Shown: piece by piece, positions 34,403 to 45,420 of the stretch
How positions within the stretch are numbered: the stretch's first letter is position 1
How the letters are laid out: each line of letters starts with the position of its first letter
Assembly: GCA_002900995.3 (NCBI GenBank)
Contig: CM035314.1
Span: 2,069,258-2,133,257 of the forward strand
DNA from: Ganoderma boninense
Lineage: Eukaryota > Basidiomycota > Agaricomycetes > Polyporales > Polyporaceae
Direction of reading: 5' to 3'
DNA: 64,000 nt
Made by a program: the position numbers and the translations under genes
The notes under the pieces: model-generated
Seen by the model: only the letters and a program-made list of their open reading frames with translations
The model's database searches: none
What the model was told of the DNA's origin: nothing

Positions 34403-35299
34403 ATGTATATGACTCGTGAGTCGCCACAAGCCGACTCGGACGACCTTCAAGTTTTCTTCAACTCCGAGCTTTTATCCCCGCCGACCTGTCAGGAAGAGCT
34501 CTGGGGCTTAGAGGCTCTGCAAACCGCTGGAGACAAGAGCACTTGCAAATATGCCCCTGGCGTCCTCGTCAAATACCGCTGGCACATGGAAGCCGAAGTC
34601 CGTGCCCTCCAGTTCGTTTACGAACGGCTCTCGATCAGGACGCCTCGTGTTCTGTGTCATGCACCCTTCCCCGGGCCCGACGCCGATTTCAAGGCTTGGG
34701 AGTGGGAGAAGGGATGCTGGTATCTTCTGATGGACGAGTGTCCCGGCGTGCCCCTCGACACCGTCATCGGCGACATGTCCCCCACCGAGCTCGATCACAT
34801 CGCCGACCAACTCGCCGTCGTCCTCGACGAGATGCGCGCGTGCACGAGCACGACACTCGGCTCCGTGTCTGGGGGGCCCTACGACAACCGCTACATGCCA
34901 TTTCCGTGGCAGCCGCCACACGCGTTCGCGAGCGTCGCCGAGTACCTCGCCTACTACCGCGCCCTGTTCCTCGACATCTGCGGGCCCAAATACGTCGAGG
35001 AGCTCTTCAGCTGCTTCCCGGACGGGCCCGACGTCCCAGTGCACCTCACGCACGGGGACCTCCTCCCGAAGAACATCCTCGTCGACGGCTCGACGGTCAC
35101 GGCGGTCATTGACTGGGAGACGGCGGGGTTCTACCCTGAGTTCTGGGAGTACTGCAGGATGCACGACCCGGAGTTCCAGACGCCAGAGTGGGACCACGTC
35201 CTCGCGCGACTGTTCCCGGGCCCGAAGCGAGAGGCTGAGATCCAGGCGGTGTTGAATATCGTTGTGTACCTCCATATTAACGACCCTCTCCACGGATGA
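34403..35299 (+). CDS. APH-fold phosphotransferase, copy 2 (D2)
   Basis: An uninterrupted frame of 298 codons from MYMTRESPQADSDDLQ to NDPLHG. It repeats the D1 core nearly residue for residue: MEAEVRALQFVYERLSIRTP, KGCWYLLMDECPGVPLD, LTHGDLLPKNILVDGS (catalytic loop), VIDWETAGFYPEFWEY (metal site) and FPGPKREAEIQAV. As in D1 an upstream ATG-only exon is possible (ATG near 34,357, splice to about 34,419), giving a slightly shorter N-terminus; the acceptor is weak, so I keep the simple start. The kinase fold is certain; the substrate is not. It is convergent with E2. Confidence 0.9.
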   Translation: MYMTRESPQADSDDLQVFFNSELLSPPTCQEELWGLEALQTAGDKSTCKYAPGVLVKYRWHMEAEVRALQFVYERLSIRTPRVLCHAPFPGPDADFKAWEWEKGCWYLLMDECPGVPLDTVIGDMSPTELDHIADQLAVVLDEMRACTSTTLGSVSGGPYDNRYMPFPWQPPHAFASVAEYLAYYRALFLDICGPKYVEELFSCFPDGPDVPVHLTHGDLLPKNILVDGSTVTAVIDWETAGFYPEFWEYCRMHDPEFQTPEWDHVLARLFPGPKREAEIQAVLNIVVYLHINDPLHG

Positions 35300-35883
35300 A
35301 GCATGCGTTCGGACCTGTCGCGGGTTGATATCGATCTGGCCTGTCTCTGGATACTGTAGTGGATGTCGGCGTCGATTGGTCGAGGACGTGTGTGGCTCAA
35401 ATCAAAACAATCGCCGCGAGAGTGGACGTCGCCGGTAAGACGGACGGCCGTTTGTACGGGTACCGGTGTTCAGCTGCGGCCACGTGAGTCGCGCGGTGCC
35501 TCATTCTACGCAGTGATTGGCATGGCCACGATTGCCTCTAGTGTTCCACAGACCGATCTCTCTCAGGAAGGTCGTCGTCTGCCATCCCGGCAGCGGAGTT
35601 GGGGCTCATACGACCCCCATACCTGTGTGTACGTTCAGATGGATGCCCTACAATGTCCGACCCGCTTTCTCCCTCCCATGTCTCGGAAGCAACTTGATCG
35701 AACTGGTCAAATGGGTCGCAACGGGATCCGACAGACCGCACACAAACACGATACAAATATTGGCACACCACCATCGAACAGGACGGGAGAATGTTCAGGA
35801 AATTCCCTGCAGAGAATGATGGGGTTAGCACAAGACATGTGTGGCGCCGTACACAACACCTACCTCCAAAGATGCTGCGAGCC
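35300..35883. other. Spacer between convergent D2 and E2
   Basis: No supported gene. Longer than the D1-E1 spacer (about 0.41 kb), suggesting an insertion or divergence here. Open frames are without domain. Confidence 0.35.
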
Positions 35884-36405
35884 TTATGCCGTGCCCCCAG
35901 ACTCTGCTAGACGCTTCTTCAGTGGAATCTCCTCATCTAGAAAGTCGAACATGGTCTGCTGAAGCAGACCTGCGACGACCATCGCCTCGAGCAGGTCGCG
36001 CATCCAGACGCGGCAGCCGTTGACCCAGGAACGCCGGCTATAGCTGACGCGGCCCGCGAGCAGCAAGATCTCCTCCCGCTGGGCACGGGAGTAGCGGCCG
36101 AGAGTATAAAACGTGTCGTGTTCCCGAGAAGCCTGAGATTCCAACCTAGTCTGCGGGGTGTAGAAGGCGTATGCACCCGGCCCACCAGTGAGGTGGAGGA
36201 CCTGCGTGCAGAGCGCTTCATGGTCGGTGCCCTCTCCGACGACACCATTTGTCCAGGAGAGGCAGACGTGGCGGTCGTCGTTGGGGCCGGCACGTTTCTT
36301 GCCCACGGCTTCCAGCTGTAGTTCTTTCTCGCTGTCGTCATCTGGGAACTCGTCGCCGTAGGGGTTGAGGATGCGACGGCGGAGCTCGTCTGCGGTAACT
36401 GGCAT
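35884..36405 (-). CDS. Unidentified small protein with conserved His and Cys (E2)
   Basis: Minus-strand frame starting MPVTADELRRRILNPYGDEF and ending RLAESGGTA, 173 residues. It aligns with E1 across its length: DEFPDDDSEK, RHVCLSWTNG, YAFYTPQ, TFYTLGRYSRAQREEI and NGCRVWMRDLLEAM. The codons immediately upstream (RFRSEE) resemble the E1 counterpart and follow a good CCCAG acceptor, so a short upstream exon near 36,460-36,510 is likely; its first Met was not found. The conserved His and Cys are retained. Confidence 0.65.
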   Translation of the reverse strand: MPVTADELRRRILNPYGDEFPDDDSEKELQLEAVGKKRAGPNDDRHVCLSWTNGVVGEGTDHEALCTQVLHLTGGPGAYAFYTPQTRLESQASREHDTFYTLGRYSRAQREEILLLAGRVSYSRRSWVNGCRVWMRDLLEAMVVAGLLQQTMFDFLDEEIPLKKRLAESGGTA

Positions 36406-36804
36406 TTCTTCGGAACGGAACCTGGGACGAGATGTTTGTTAGAATGTGGATCGTCTCTATACAAATGCTCACCTATCGCGATATAAGAGCTTAGTGTGAA
36501 AGGCCTGCTAAAGGTCCTGAGGCTCTGCAATCGTGCAGAAACGAGTCCAAGCCGAACCCGACCGGTACCGTCGCTCTGCCAGTGCCAGTGGACAATTCCA
36601 ACCTCCGTGATTACGTCAGCAGGTTCCTCGAGGCGGGCCGGTGGACGATCATGCCAGCGCGTCGCTTGCGCGGCGGATGTACATACGTGTCGAAAAGCGC
36701 TTTCGTATCATCCACGTCGTTCCTTTCTCTCTACTCTCGCTTGGTCTACCTCTGCATGTGTTGATCCTACCGCGCGGCCGGCTAATCTTCCTCACTCTAC
36801 CACC

Positions 36805-39300
36805 ATGGACTTCTTGAACGCGGGGCTCGACCTCGTCCAATCCCGCCTCGCCTGGGTCGCCACCGATCCCTTCGACTGGAAGCTCTATCTCCAACTCTCT
36901 TCCTGGGGCGTCTGCCTCTTCGAGTCTTACCTCCTGTGCGCAATCTCTCGCCTGATATCTTCTTTCCGTTTCTCCTTCTGCCTCTCCGTGTGCTGCGCGG
37001 ACGTGGAGGGACGAGGCTATTAACGGACGCATCTTCCCTAAGGCTTCGTCAATTCCCACTCTACTCCAAGACTGAGGCCCCCGCGGCGCTCAAGGAGCAC
37101 TTCAAGGGGGATGTCTTCAGCAAGAGCCAGACGTATGGCAAGGACAAGGCCAAGTTCTCTCTGATTTCCGGCCTCCTCAAGCAGGTCGTCGACTCCGTCC
37201 TGATGCAGTTCGGGCTTGTCGCCTTTTCGTGGAAGGTCGGCGGGTGGATCGTTGGCAAGCTGGGCTATGGCCCGGAGTATGAGGTGAGCAAATCCCGTCG
37301 TTCGCTTTTTGTGCGAGGTTTGGGGATGCGGCATGCGTACACGGTGCTGGGAGCGCACGGAGGGCCTTCATCGTGGGCCTTTAAATGGTCTTGAAGAAGG
37401 CGCTGCAATGGTTTTTTTGTGGATCGAATGCCCCATCCACGAAGGATCTGTCGGGAGGGCGCGCATATAGCGGGGCTCTGCGTACGCCTCTTCGAGCGCG
37501 CAGTTTCCCTAAGCGCAGGAGGAGCCTCCACTCTCAACGGCTGCTCTTCAATGCTCTAGTGGTGACTTTCCGCGCAAGCTGACACACGGCGCGCGTATGC
37601 CCATGGCTTCATACGTTTTGTACATGGTCCTCGCCGTGTGAGCTTTTGTTCAGAGCGAGAAGATTTGCAGTTGTAATTGCGAAGGTGCGATATGCAAACG
37701 GCAGAGCTGTGGCTGGTTACGTTTGGTCGCATTGTGTCTGAAGTGAGCTACCATGACACGGTGCGCGAGCCGCTCGAGAGCCACTGTTTTGCTTCAACAT
37801 GTAGTGGTATCGGAAATCCACACGGCAAACGCGTCGTTTTCAGCCCTCACCTCGCGCATATATGCACCCGCCACCACGCATACACCCGCACCCAAATGCT
37901 TACCCTTGCCCGTGCATTCACAGATCACGCAATCGATCGCGTTCGCCTTCACTCTGTTCTTTATCTCTTCGCTGCCGTCACTGCCGCTCTCCGTGTACCA
38001 GACGTTTGTCCTCGAGGAGAAGCACGGCTTCAACAAGACCACGCCCCGCCTCTTCGTCACGGACCTCCTTAAGTCCTGGGCTGTCGGCTTCGTCATCGGC
38101 GCTCCCTTCCTCTCGGCTTTCCTCGCGATCTTCAAGTGGGCCGGCGACCGCTTCGTCCCTTGGCTGATGGCGTTCCTGTGCGTCCTTCTCATTGACCTCT
38201 GTCTCCGGTCTAGAGCGCATATACTCACTCTGTGGGCGCAGGCTGATGTTCCAGATGTCGATGGTGGTCTTGTACCCGACTGTCATCCAGCCGCTGTTCA
38301 ACAAGCTCTCCCCTTTAGCAGGCGGCGACCTCCGCACGCGCATCGAGGCGCTCGCGTCCAAGCTCAAGTTCCCGCTCAAGCACCTGTACGAGATCGACGG
38401 CTCGAAGCGCTCGTCGCACTCGAACGCGTACTTCTTCGGTCTTCCATGGGTGCGTCACGCGCCACTCTGCGCTGGGGGCTGAGGATATGGTGCTGACGCC
38501 GATCAATCGTAGAGCAAGCACATCGTCATTTTCGACACGCTGATCAAGCAGAGCAAGCCCGAGGAGGTCGAGGCCGTCCTTGGTGCGTCCCTTCCCCTAC
38601 TTTGCTCCTCGAAACTGCTGACCGGACGAGCATGCAGCGCACGAGCTGGGCCACTGGTACTACATGCACCCGACGAAGCTCCTCTCCGTCTCGCAGCTGC
38701 ACATCTTCACCATCCTCGCGCTCTTCCCCGCGTTCCTCGCCGCGCCGCCGCTCCTGCGCGCGTTCGACTTCCCCGCGTCCGTCGCCGCCAAGCCCCCCAC
38801 CATCGTCGCGTTCCTCCTCTATCAGGTGCGTCCTCCCCCTCCCCCCTCCCCATCCACGATATCTGCGTCTGGGCAGGGCTGATGGCAGGCCGCGTCGCGG
38901 GCAGATGCTGCTGACGCCGATGGAGGCGGTGGTGGGCATCGCGATGAACGCGGTGAGCCGGCGGTTCGAGTACGAGGCGGACCGCTTCGCGTGCGAGCTC
39001 GAGACGCAGCTCGGCGAGCCCGCGATGGCGGACATGGCGACCGCCTGGGCCGCGCGCTCATCGCGCTCCACGTCGAGAACCTCTCGACCGTCTGGGTCGA
39101 CTGGCTGTGAGTTCCCCCCTCCCTCCCTATACCCCCCCCCGTATTCTTTATCCTGCTGCGGTGGCTGATGCGCGGATGGGGACAGGTATTCGGCGTACCA
39201 CCACTCGCACCCGACGCTGACGGAGCGGCTGCGCGCGCTGGAGGGGTACAAGGGCGCGGCGGCGAAGAAGAGGGGCGCTGCGGAGAAAAAGGAGCTGTGA
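36805..39300 (+). CDS. STE24: CAAX prenyl protease, Ste24 type, with apparent frameshift
   Basis: A multi-exon gene starting MDFLNAGLDLVQSRLAWVAT. Exon 1 (to 36,935) joins exon 2 (37,043) to give YLLLRQFPLYSKTEAP; later segments include GPEYE-ITQSIAFAFTLFF, VYQTFVLEEKHGFNKTT, KRSSHSNAYFFGLPW, the zinc motif AHELGHW (HExxH at 38,640-38,654) and FEYEADRFACEL with the third ligand region. Ste24 is an ER membrane zinc protease that removes the AAX residues of prenylated proteins and matures a-type pheromones. Two oddities: a 640-bp intron (37,284-37,923) where others are about 50-100 bp, and a frame break near 39,035, where DMA must shift to the plus-one frame to reach RLGRALIALHVENLSTVW and, after an intron, YSAYHHSHPTLTERL. 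One missing base explains it; sequencing error or real lesion cannot be told. The C-terminus ends KKEL. Confidence 0.88.
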
Positions 39301-40091
39301 GGGCTCTGCGTTAAGTACGAGTGCCGGAGGGTTGGACGTTGGAGTCGAGTCGATGGGTGGGAAGCTGGGAAGACTCGAAGAGCCGCTCTGTACGTACGTT
39401 ACTGCGAGGATATTTATTTCGCTGTCCGTACCTCTCCCCAGCGAGTGCTGGAGGCGAGGGGGTGTGGAGCGGGATTACTCGCCATCTCATGCGACGCAAA
39501 ACCAGCAAGTTCGGGGAAAGGACGAGACAGGTTCCAAGACAGTTGAGCCTATGTATATTTTTCAGATTAGACGACCATTAGGCTCTGTCGTTCCCCTGTG
39601 AGTCTGGACTGTGTGCCCGAGGAAAGTCTTAGGCACGTTGCTGAAAACCTTCCCCTGTGAATTTTTAAGTGAAATTCTCATCGTTTCCAGAGGCTTTCCT
39701 CGCTAGGGAAAAGTTGATCTCTTCGCAGTGTTGGGACTGATCATGAATTCGAAGTTGCCAGTCTCATCCTTTTATGTACGAACTCGCTGCACAGAATTTT
39801 GTCGGATTTCCAAGTCAGATCAAGATCCGCTTTGACTCCGCTGGCGCACAAGCAACTAGTCTTCACCCCATCTCTGTTAGTCGCATTTTACTGTACATCA
39901 GGTCTGTTCTCTATCTCTACTATTGGAGTTATTTCCTGCCTCATTTCCCGCGCCAGTGAGGAACTGATTGATTAATCACTTAGAACTTCCCGCTGAGAAC
40001 GCCACGATTTCCTGTCGCTGTCGTCTTCGGCCTGCAGCCAGAAAGCAATCTGCCACGCCTTCGGATGCCGCATGAGCAACGAGGCGCCGTA
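39301..40091. repeat. Promoter side of F-box unit 1 (duplicated)
   Basis: The part from about 39,770 to 40,091 matches 42,230-42,581 upstream of the next F-box gene, including the stretch around 39,890-39,970 and 42,370-42,480. So promoters were duplicated with the genes. The first 450 bases contain nothing recognised. Confidence 0.6.
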
Positions 40092-41761
40092 ATGAACGTA
40101 GATAACTCAGTGAGTGCTTTGGACAACATTCTTCAAGGCGTCGATCTCATGTCGTGAACATGGCGGCTGGCAGCCTGTGCATCGACTGCCTCCCGAGGTG
40201 CTGGAACAGGTTTTCAGCAGCTTGCAGACATCTGTGGGATGGACTTGGAGCGCTATTACCCAGTATTCTGTCTATGGGAGAACGACTTGGATCCGCGTCA
40301 CCTCGGTGTGTCGCCATTGGCACCTCGTCGCATTACAATCTCCTCAGCTTTGGGCGCTGGTTTCGCTCGACATCGTGGGGGCATCCTTCCTTCCTGCCTA
40401 CTTGGGCCGCTCTCGGACGCTGCCTCTCTCTGTTACTATCCGGTGTGGCGGGCCCGTCCTCAGTTCGCTCCTCCATCACGCAAGCAGGATACGCCGGCTC
40501 GAGATTCAAGGGTTGGCAGGAGTTCTTCCTCGGCTCATCGGAACACTTGAGTTCCTGGAGGAAGCCAGCCTGTCGAACGCATATGCTATAGAATCTCCGG
40601 GTCCCATCGTCTATTTTCGCCGCGATGACTTCCCCCGGCTGCGGAAGTTGTCTCTCAGCCAGGTCAGGGTAGCATGGGACGCCTTTTCGCTCCCGTCCCT
40701 GCACGAACTCTCGGTCGGATACCCCCCGCAATTTATTTCCGCCACAACTCTGTTGCGCATCATGCGCGATTCGCCGGGATTGCGCGTTCTCAGTTTCCTA
40801 TGGCGGCGTGATGCACCATCTGCCCCAGTCGGAGATTTGCAGGCCACTGATGTCGTGTCTCTGACGCACCTCGAGAACGTAGCACTCACGGGGACACTTC
40901 AAAATGTCACAGATGTCCTCGACCGAATCATCGGCATCCCCTCTGGCAAATTCACCATCCGCGTGAGATACGACATGGAGGCGAGTGTGCATGGAGTCCA
41001 CTCACTCCAGATGTTCCTCCCTCGCCAGCTCGCCTTCCAATCTCTACTCCCTCACTGCACGGCTGTCAGCCTTGTCGTGCCCGTCGAAGTCATCATCACT
41101 GCCTTCGATGCGTCCAGGACTAGCCTTTTGGAGATCAAGCTCGTGGAACAAATCTTCGGTGGAGTGCCCGCGCTCTCGGAAGAGGCATGGACGTCCTTCC
41201 TCGACACATTCTCCCCCTCCCCGCTCTCTCGATTCTCCCTCCGGTACCGCTTTCTGCACAGCATCAGCTCCCAAATGTGGTCCGCCATGTTCGCCCGCTT
41301 CCCCCGCCTCCAAACTGTCGAAATAAAATTCTGTGGGGACCAGAAAGGCCGCGGGACGGTGCGCATCCTGGACAACGTGTTCGCCGCGCTGCGCGAGCCC
41401 TGCGCGCTCCAAGTCCGCACGCTGGAGCTGCGTAATCTCGCGCTGAGTCCGTACACCACGGGGGCGCTCTTTGGTCTCCTCGACGACCGCGCGGCCATGG
41501 GCGCGCCGATGGAGAGGCTGGATTTCTTTCACTGCTTCTGCGAGGACACGCTGGACACGCGGGATGTGAAGACCCGGCTGGAGAGCTACGCGAGGTTGGC
41601 ACTGTCGATTGGGTGAGCCCCAGCGCGCACTATCGCCGCGCGCGTCATTTCGACCATAACGGCTTAGGCTAACGGGGCTCTCGATGCTCGAACGTTACAG
41701 GTACAGCGTGCGGGGCGTGGTCACGGAATCGGATGAGTTTAGGCGAGTGTCGAGTTGTTAG
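40092..41761 (+). CDS. F-box protein, copy 1 (F1)
   Basis: Exon 1 (40,092-40,109) encodes only MNVDNS; after an intron of about 68 bp the second exon starts with PVHRLPPEVLEQVFSSLQ, an N-terminal F-box, followed by TWIRVTSVCRHWHLVALQSP. A small last exon adds YSVRGVVTESDEF and ends at 41,761. F-box proteins bridge Skp1 of an SCF ubiquitin ligase to substrates; in agaricomycetes such proteins are numerous, with a roughly 400-residue leucine-rich C-terminal part that varies. Here that part shows repeated patterns such as LRKLSLSQVRVAWDAFSLPS. Two tandem paralogues follow. The 6-residue first exon is conserved in all three. Confidence 0.85.
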
Positions 41762-41940
41762 GGCTGTGCCCATGCTGCCTTTCTCCTTTCCATGCTCCGG
41801 CTAACGTCCTTTGTAGAGTATTTCCGAGTCGGTAGCGCGGCTCGTGACATAGATCCGCGTGGCTTCATATGCACTATAAAAACAAAACATGTGCTGTGAT
41901 ATGCACCGCAGGGCAATGCGGACGTATGGCTCTGGCAGGA

Positions 41941-42135
41941 TGCAGCCCAAACGCTCTTCAAGCACAGAGAGGACTGTTGGCGATCGGATACACAAGGGTG
42001 TCGTCAACAGCCCGGATCTCCTCTCGTCGCGGGCCAAGAAACCGCGAGGATGCGGTCTCACTCCAGCGACGTGAGGCTCCCCGGGGTTGTGCATCCTGTA
42101 AATGTAATACTCCTAGAACTCGGGGTAGAACCCGG
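41941..42135 (-). pseudogene. Fragment of APH-fold kinase
   Basis: On the minus strand the sequence corresponds to the C-terminal part of the kinase at 44,511-45,344: FYPEF near 42,120, then a stop where the intact gene has Trp, RMHNPGEP in place of RMHDPNLI, and a changed end. The remaining two thirds of the gene, with the catalytic loop, are absent. It occupies the same position relative to F-box gene 1 as the intact kinase D3 does to F-box gene 2. Confidence 0.75.
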
Positions 42136-42581
42136 ACATTTACTACGAGGATATTTAGGGTGTATGTATTTCTTTGCAGTGGCCGGTAGAGAAAATGGGT
42201 AGGAGCGGTATATTACTGGATGTTGATGCTCGTGCCGCACTTAGAGCCTTCCGTCGGTTCTGTCGGGCATTCAAGTTACATAGCGTATTTAAGCTCCGCC
42301 TTGACTCCGCTGGCGAACATCGATCATGAGCGAGTGCCCATCTTCGCTTCGGATTCTGCATATGTGCACTCTTCATTTCTACTGTACATCAGGTCCGTCC
42401 TATACGTTCGGCGTTATAATCATGCAATGTTTTCCTTTCTTTCCTGGCCGAGTGACTGATTTATCAATTGCTTAGAACTCTTCGCCTGAGACCTGACTCC
42501 CCGTCGCTCTCCCCGTCGCTCTCATACATATTCACAGCCGCAAAGCAATCCGCCCATCGGATACCGTAACAGCCAGGAATT

Positions 42582-44302
42582 ATGGAAGGAAATGGACCAG
42601 TAAGTGCTTTGAGCAAGATTTAAAACATCGATCTCACATCGTTCTATAGGATGGCGACCAGCGCCCTGTGCATCGCCTTCCTCCCGAATTGCTGGAACAG
42701 ATCTTCAGAGACTTACGAGCATCTATGGGGTGGTCTTGGCGCGACATAACCTCGTTGTACCGCAGATCCCCGATCCGGGGTAGAGCGACTTGGATCCGCA
42801 TCACCTCGGTGTGTCGCCATTGGCGCCTCGTCGCAGTCCAATCTCCCCGACTCTGGACGCTGGTCTGCCTCAATCCCAGCCTGGGGGTGTCCTTCCTTCC
42901 AGTCTTCTTGAGTCGCTCCGGGACTGCGCCTCTCAGTGTGTCTTTGTCGCATGTGACGAAGGACATCGAGTCCATCCTCACTCTACTCCTTCCTCACGCA
43001 GGCAGGATCCGCAGGCTGAATATCGAAGGGCCGATAGGCATTTTCCCTCCGCTCATTGGAAGACTCAATATCCTAGAGGAAGCCAAACTGTCAAGCGGAG
43101 GCTCTGAAGCACCGGGCCCCATGCTCCATTTCAGTTGCGACGACTTCCCCCGGTTGCGGAAGTTGTCTCTCGGGCTGGTAGCCGTAGCGTGGGACACCTT
43201 CTCGCTCGCCTCCTTGGAAGAACTGGTGTGTTACCGACGAGGTCTTTCCACCAGACCTCTATTGCGCACCATCCATGATTCTCCAGAGTTGCGCGTTCTC
43301 AGGCTCCCATGCTTTGGGGACACACCAAGTTCCAATTCCACCCCAGATGACTATGACTTGCAGGTCACCACGGACATTGTGTCCCTGGAGCACCTCGAAG
43401 ATGTAGTACTCTCTGGTACGCTCCAGGAAGTCACCTATGTCCTCAACCATTTCACTATTGCATCGGGCAAATGTACCATCCGCGTGAATTACGATGGGCA
43501 ATATAGTGGACATGTCCACCCAATCCAGATGCTCCTTCCTCGCCAGCTCGCTTTCCAATCTCTCCTCCCATACTACACGACCCTCAGCATTGTTGCTACC
43601 ATTAACATCAGCATCACCGCCTTTGACGAGGGCAGCCTGCGGCTCAGTTCGCGCAGTTTGCATCTCAAAGCCTCGGAACAATTTTCCATCAGCATCTCCA
43701 CGCTCACGGAAGAGACATGGATGCCCCTCCTCGACGTGTTCTCCCCGTCACCGCTCTCGAGATTCAGTCTCCGGTATCACTTTATGCAAAGCATCAGCCC
43801 CCAAATGTGGTCCACCTTGTTCGCCCGCTTCCCCACTCTATACACCCTCGATGTGCGGTTCTATGGAGCCCAGCATCGGAAAGACCGGCTCAGGAATGCG
43901 CCTCTCCTGGTGGACAACATGTTCGCCGGCCTGCGCGAGCCCTCCGCGCATCGCGTGCGTGCACTGGAGCTGCAGGCTCTCGAGATAAATGCCTACACCA
44001 CGGAAGCACTCTTCGGCCTCCTCGACGACCGCGTGGCCATGGGCGCACCGATGGAGAGGCTGGTTTTTATTCGTTGCTACTGTGAGAACGAGCTGAACAT
44101 GCGGGCTTTAAAGATGCGATTCGAGAGCTACGCAGGGTTGGCACTGTCGATTCGGTGAGCTCGAGTGTATCATGACTGCGTGCGCTGACCAAAATGGCTC
44201 GTGCTGATGGGGTTCGTATGTTACAGGTACAGCTCGGAGCCGGGCGAGTTGATGGAATCAGACAGGTTTAGGCAAGTGTCGAGGAGTTCTACCCTGCCTT
44301 GA
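42582..44302 (+). CDS. F-box protein, copy 2 (F2)
   Basis: Three exons: 42,582-42,599 (MEGNGP), a long second exon beginning DGDQRPVHRLPPELLEQIF (F-box) and running to IR near 44,155, and a last exon with YSSEPGELMESDRF ending at 44,302. It parallels F1 throughout: TWIRITSVCRHWRLVAVQSP, LRKLSLGLVAVAWDTFSLAS, QMLLPRQLAFQSLLP, LLDDRVAMGAPMERL. Length is close to 500 residues. A role as SCF substrate adaptor is likely by family; the target is unknown. Confidence 0.87.
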
Positions 44303-44510
44303 ATCCTCGTCTATGATTTGACTGACGTGCTTTTAGCTCCTATGCACCTTGGTAGCACCATTCATGACATGGCTTCGCGGGGATTTGTATGTACTCTAGA
44401 GCGCATGCGTTGTAACATGCACCATAGAGTAGTGACATTTAAATTTTAGGACACCTTCAATTCATATTCCCATTTTTGCGGATGTATGGTAGGCACAATG
44501 TAAAAGCTCC

Positions 44511-45344
44511 TCATCCAAACAGAGGATTGTTAGCAATAAGATACATGAGGATATCGTCGACAGCCCGGATCTCCTTCTCCCGCCGCGGGCCAGGGAATAG
44601 TCGTGCGAGGATGCGATCCCATTCCGGAGAGATGAGGTTCGGGTCGTGCATCCTGCAGTACTCCCAAAACTCGGGGTAGAACCCCGCCGTCTCCCAGTCG
44701 ATGATCGCCGTGATCGTCGAGCCGTCGACGAGGATGTTCTTCGGGAGGAGGTCCCCGTGTGTGAGGTGCACACGGACCTCGGGCCCATCCGGGAAGCAGC
44801 TGAAGAGCTTCTCGACAAACTTTGCCCCGCAGAAGTCGCGGAAGACGTCGCGGTAGTACTCGAGGTACTCGGCGACGCTCGTGAATGCGTGCCGAGGCTG
44901 CCATGGATATGGCAGATAGTGGTTGTCGTAAGGCCCGCCCGTGACTGCGCCGAGTGTTGCGCTCGTGCATGCACACATCTCCTCGAGGACGATGAGGAGC
45001 TGGTCAGCGATGTGGTCGAGCTCGGTGGGGGACATGTCGCCGATGACGGTGTCGAGGGGAACTCCCGGGCACTCGTCCATGAAGAAGTACCAGCACCCCT
45101 TGTACCACTCCCAAGCCTCGATAGCAGCATCGGCCTCGGGAAAGGGGGCGTGGTGCAAGACACGTGGAGTACGGATGGACAGCCGTCCGGACAGGAACTG
45201 GAGGGCGCGGACTTCGGCTTCCATGTGCCAGCGAAACTTGACGAGTATGCCGGGGGCGAATCTAGAAGTGCACTTCATGTTACAATCTTGAAGACGCTCC
45301 AGGTTGTGAAGGTCAGCTGCGCTGGTCAGCGAAGGTAAAACCAC
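44511..45344 (-). CDS. APH-fold phosphotransferase, copy 3 (D3)
   Basis: Minus-strand frame with SRFAPGILVKFRWHMEAEVR, KGCWYFFMDECPGVPLD, LTHGDLLPKNILVDGS (catalytic loop HxDxxxxN) and IIDWETAGFYPEFWEY, ending IANNPLFG. The core is that of D1 and D2. The 5' end is not resolved: the frame stays open upstream of 45,344 to about 45,420 without ATG, so a short first exon, perhaps ATG-only as in D1, probably lies near 45,400-45,450. It is convergent with F-box gene 2, a reversed setting compared with D1 and D2. Confidence 0.85.
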   Translation of the reverse strand: MVLPSLTSAADLHNLERLQDCNMKCTSRFAPGILVKFRWHMEAEVRALQFLSGRLSIRTPRVLHHAPFPEADAAIEAWEWYKGCWYFFMDECPGVPLDTVIGDMSPTELDHIADQLLIVLEEMCACTSATLGAVTGGPYDNHYLPYPWQPRHAFTSVAEYLEYYRDVFRDFCGAKFVEKLFSCFPDGPEVRVHLTHGDLLPKNILVDGSTITAIIDWETAGFYPEFWEYCRMHDPNLISPEWDRILARLFPGPRREKEIRAVDDILMYLIANNPLFG

Positions 45345-45420
45345 CTCGCGCTCCGAGTCCGAGCTGGGCCAAGGGTCCGAGTGCGGCTGCCAAGTGGCGT
45401 TTCGACAATTAGCTAGTAGC

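Noticed and set aside
34508..35293. 261-codon minus-strand frame over kinase D2
   Set aside because: Antisense shadow of a kinase gene; the same long antisense frame appears over D3, as expected from codon bias.
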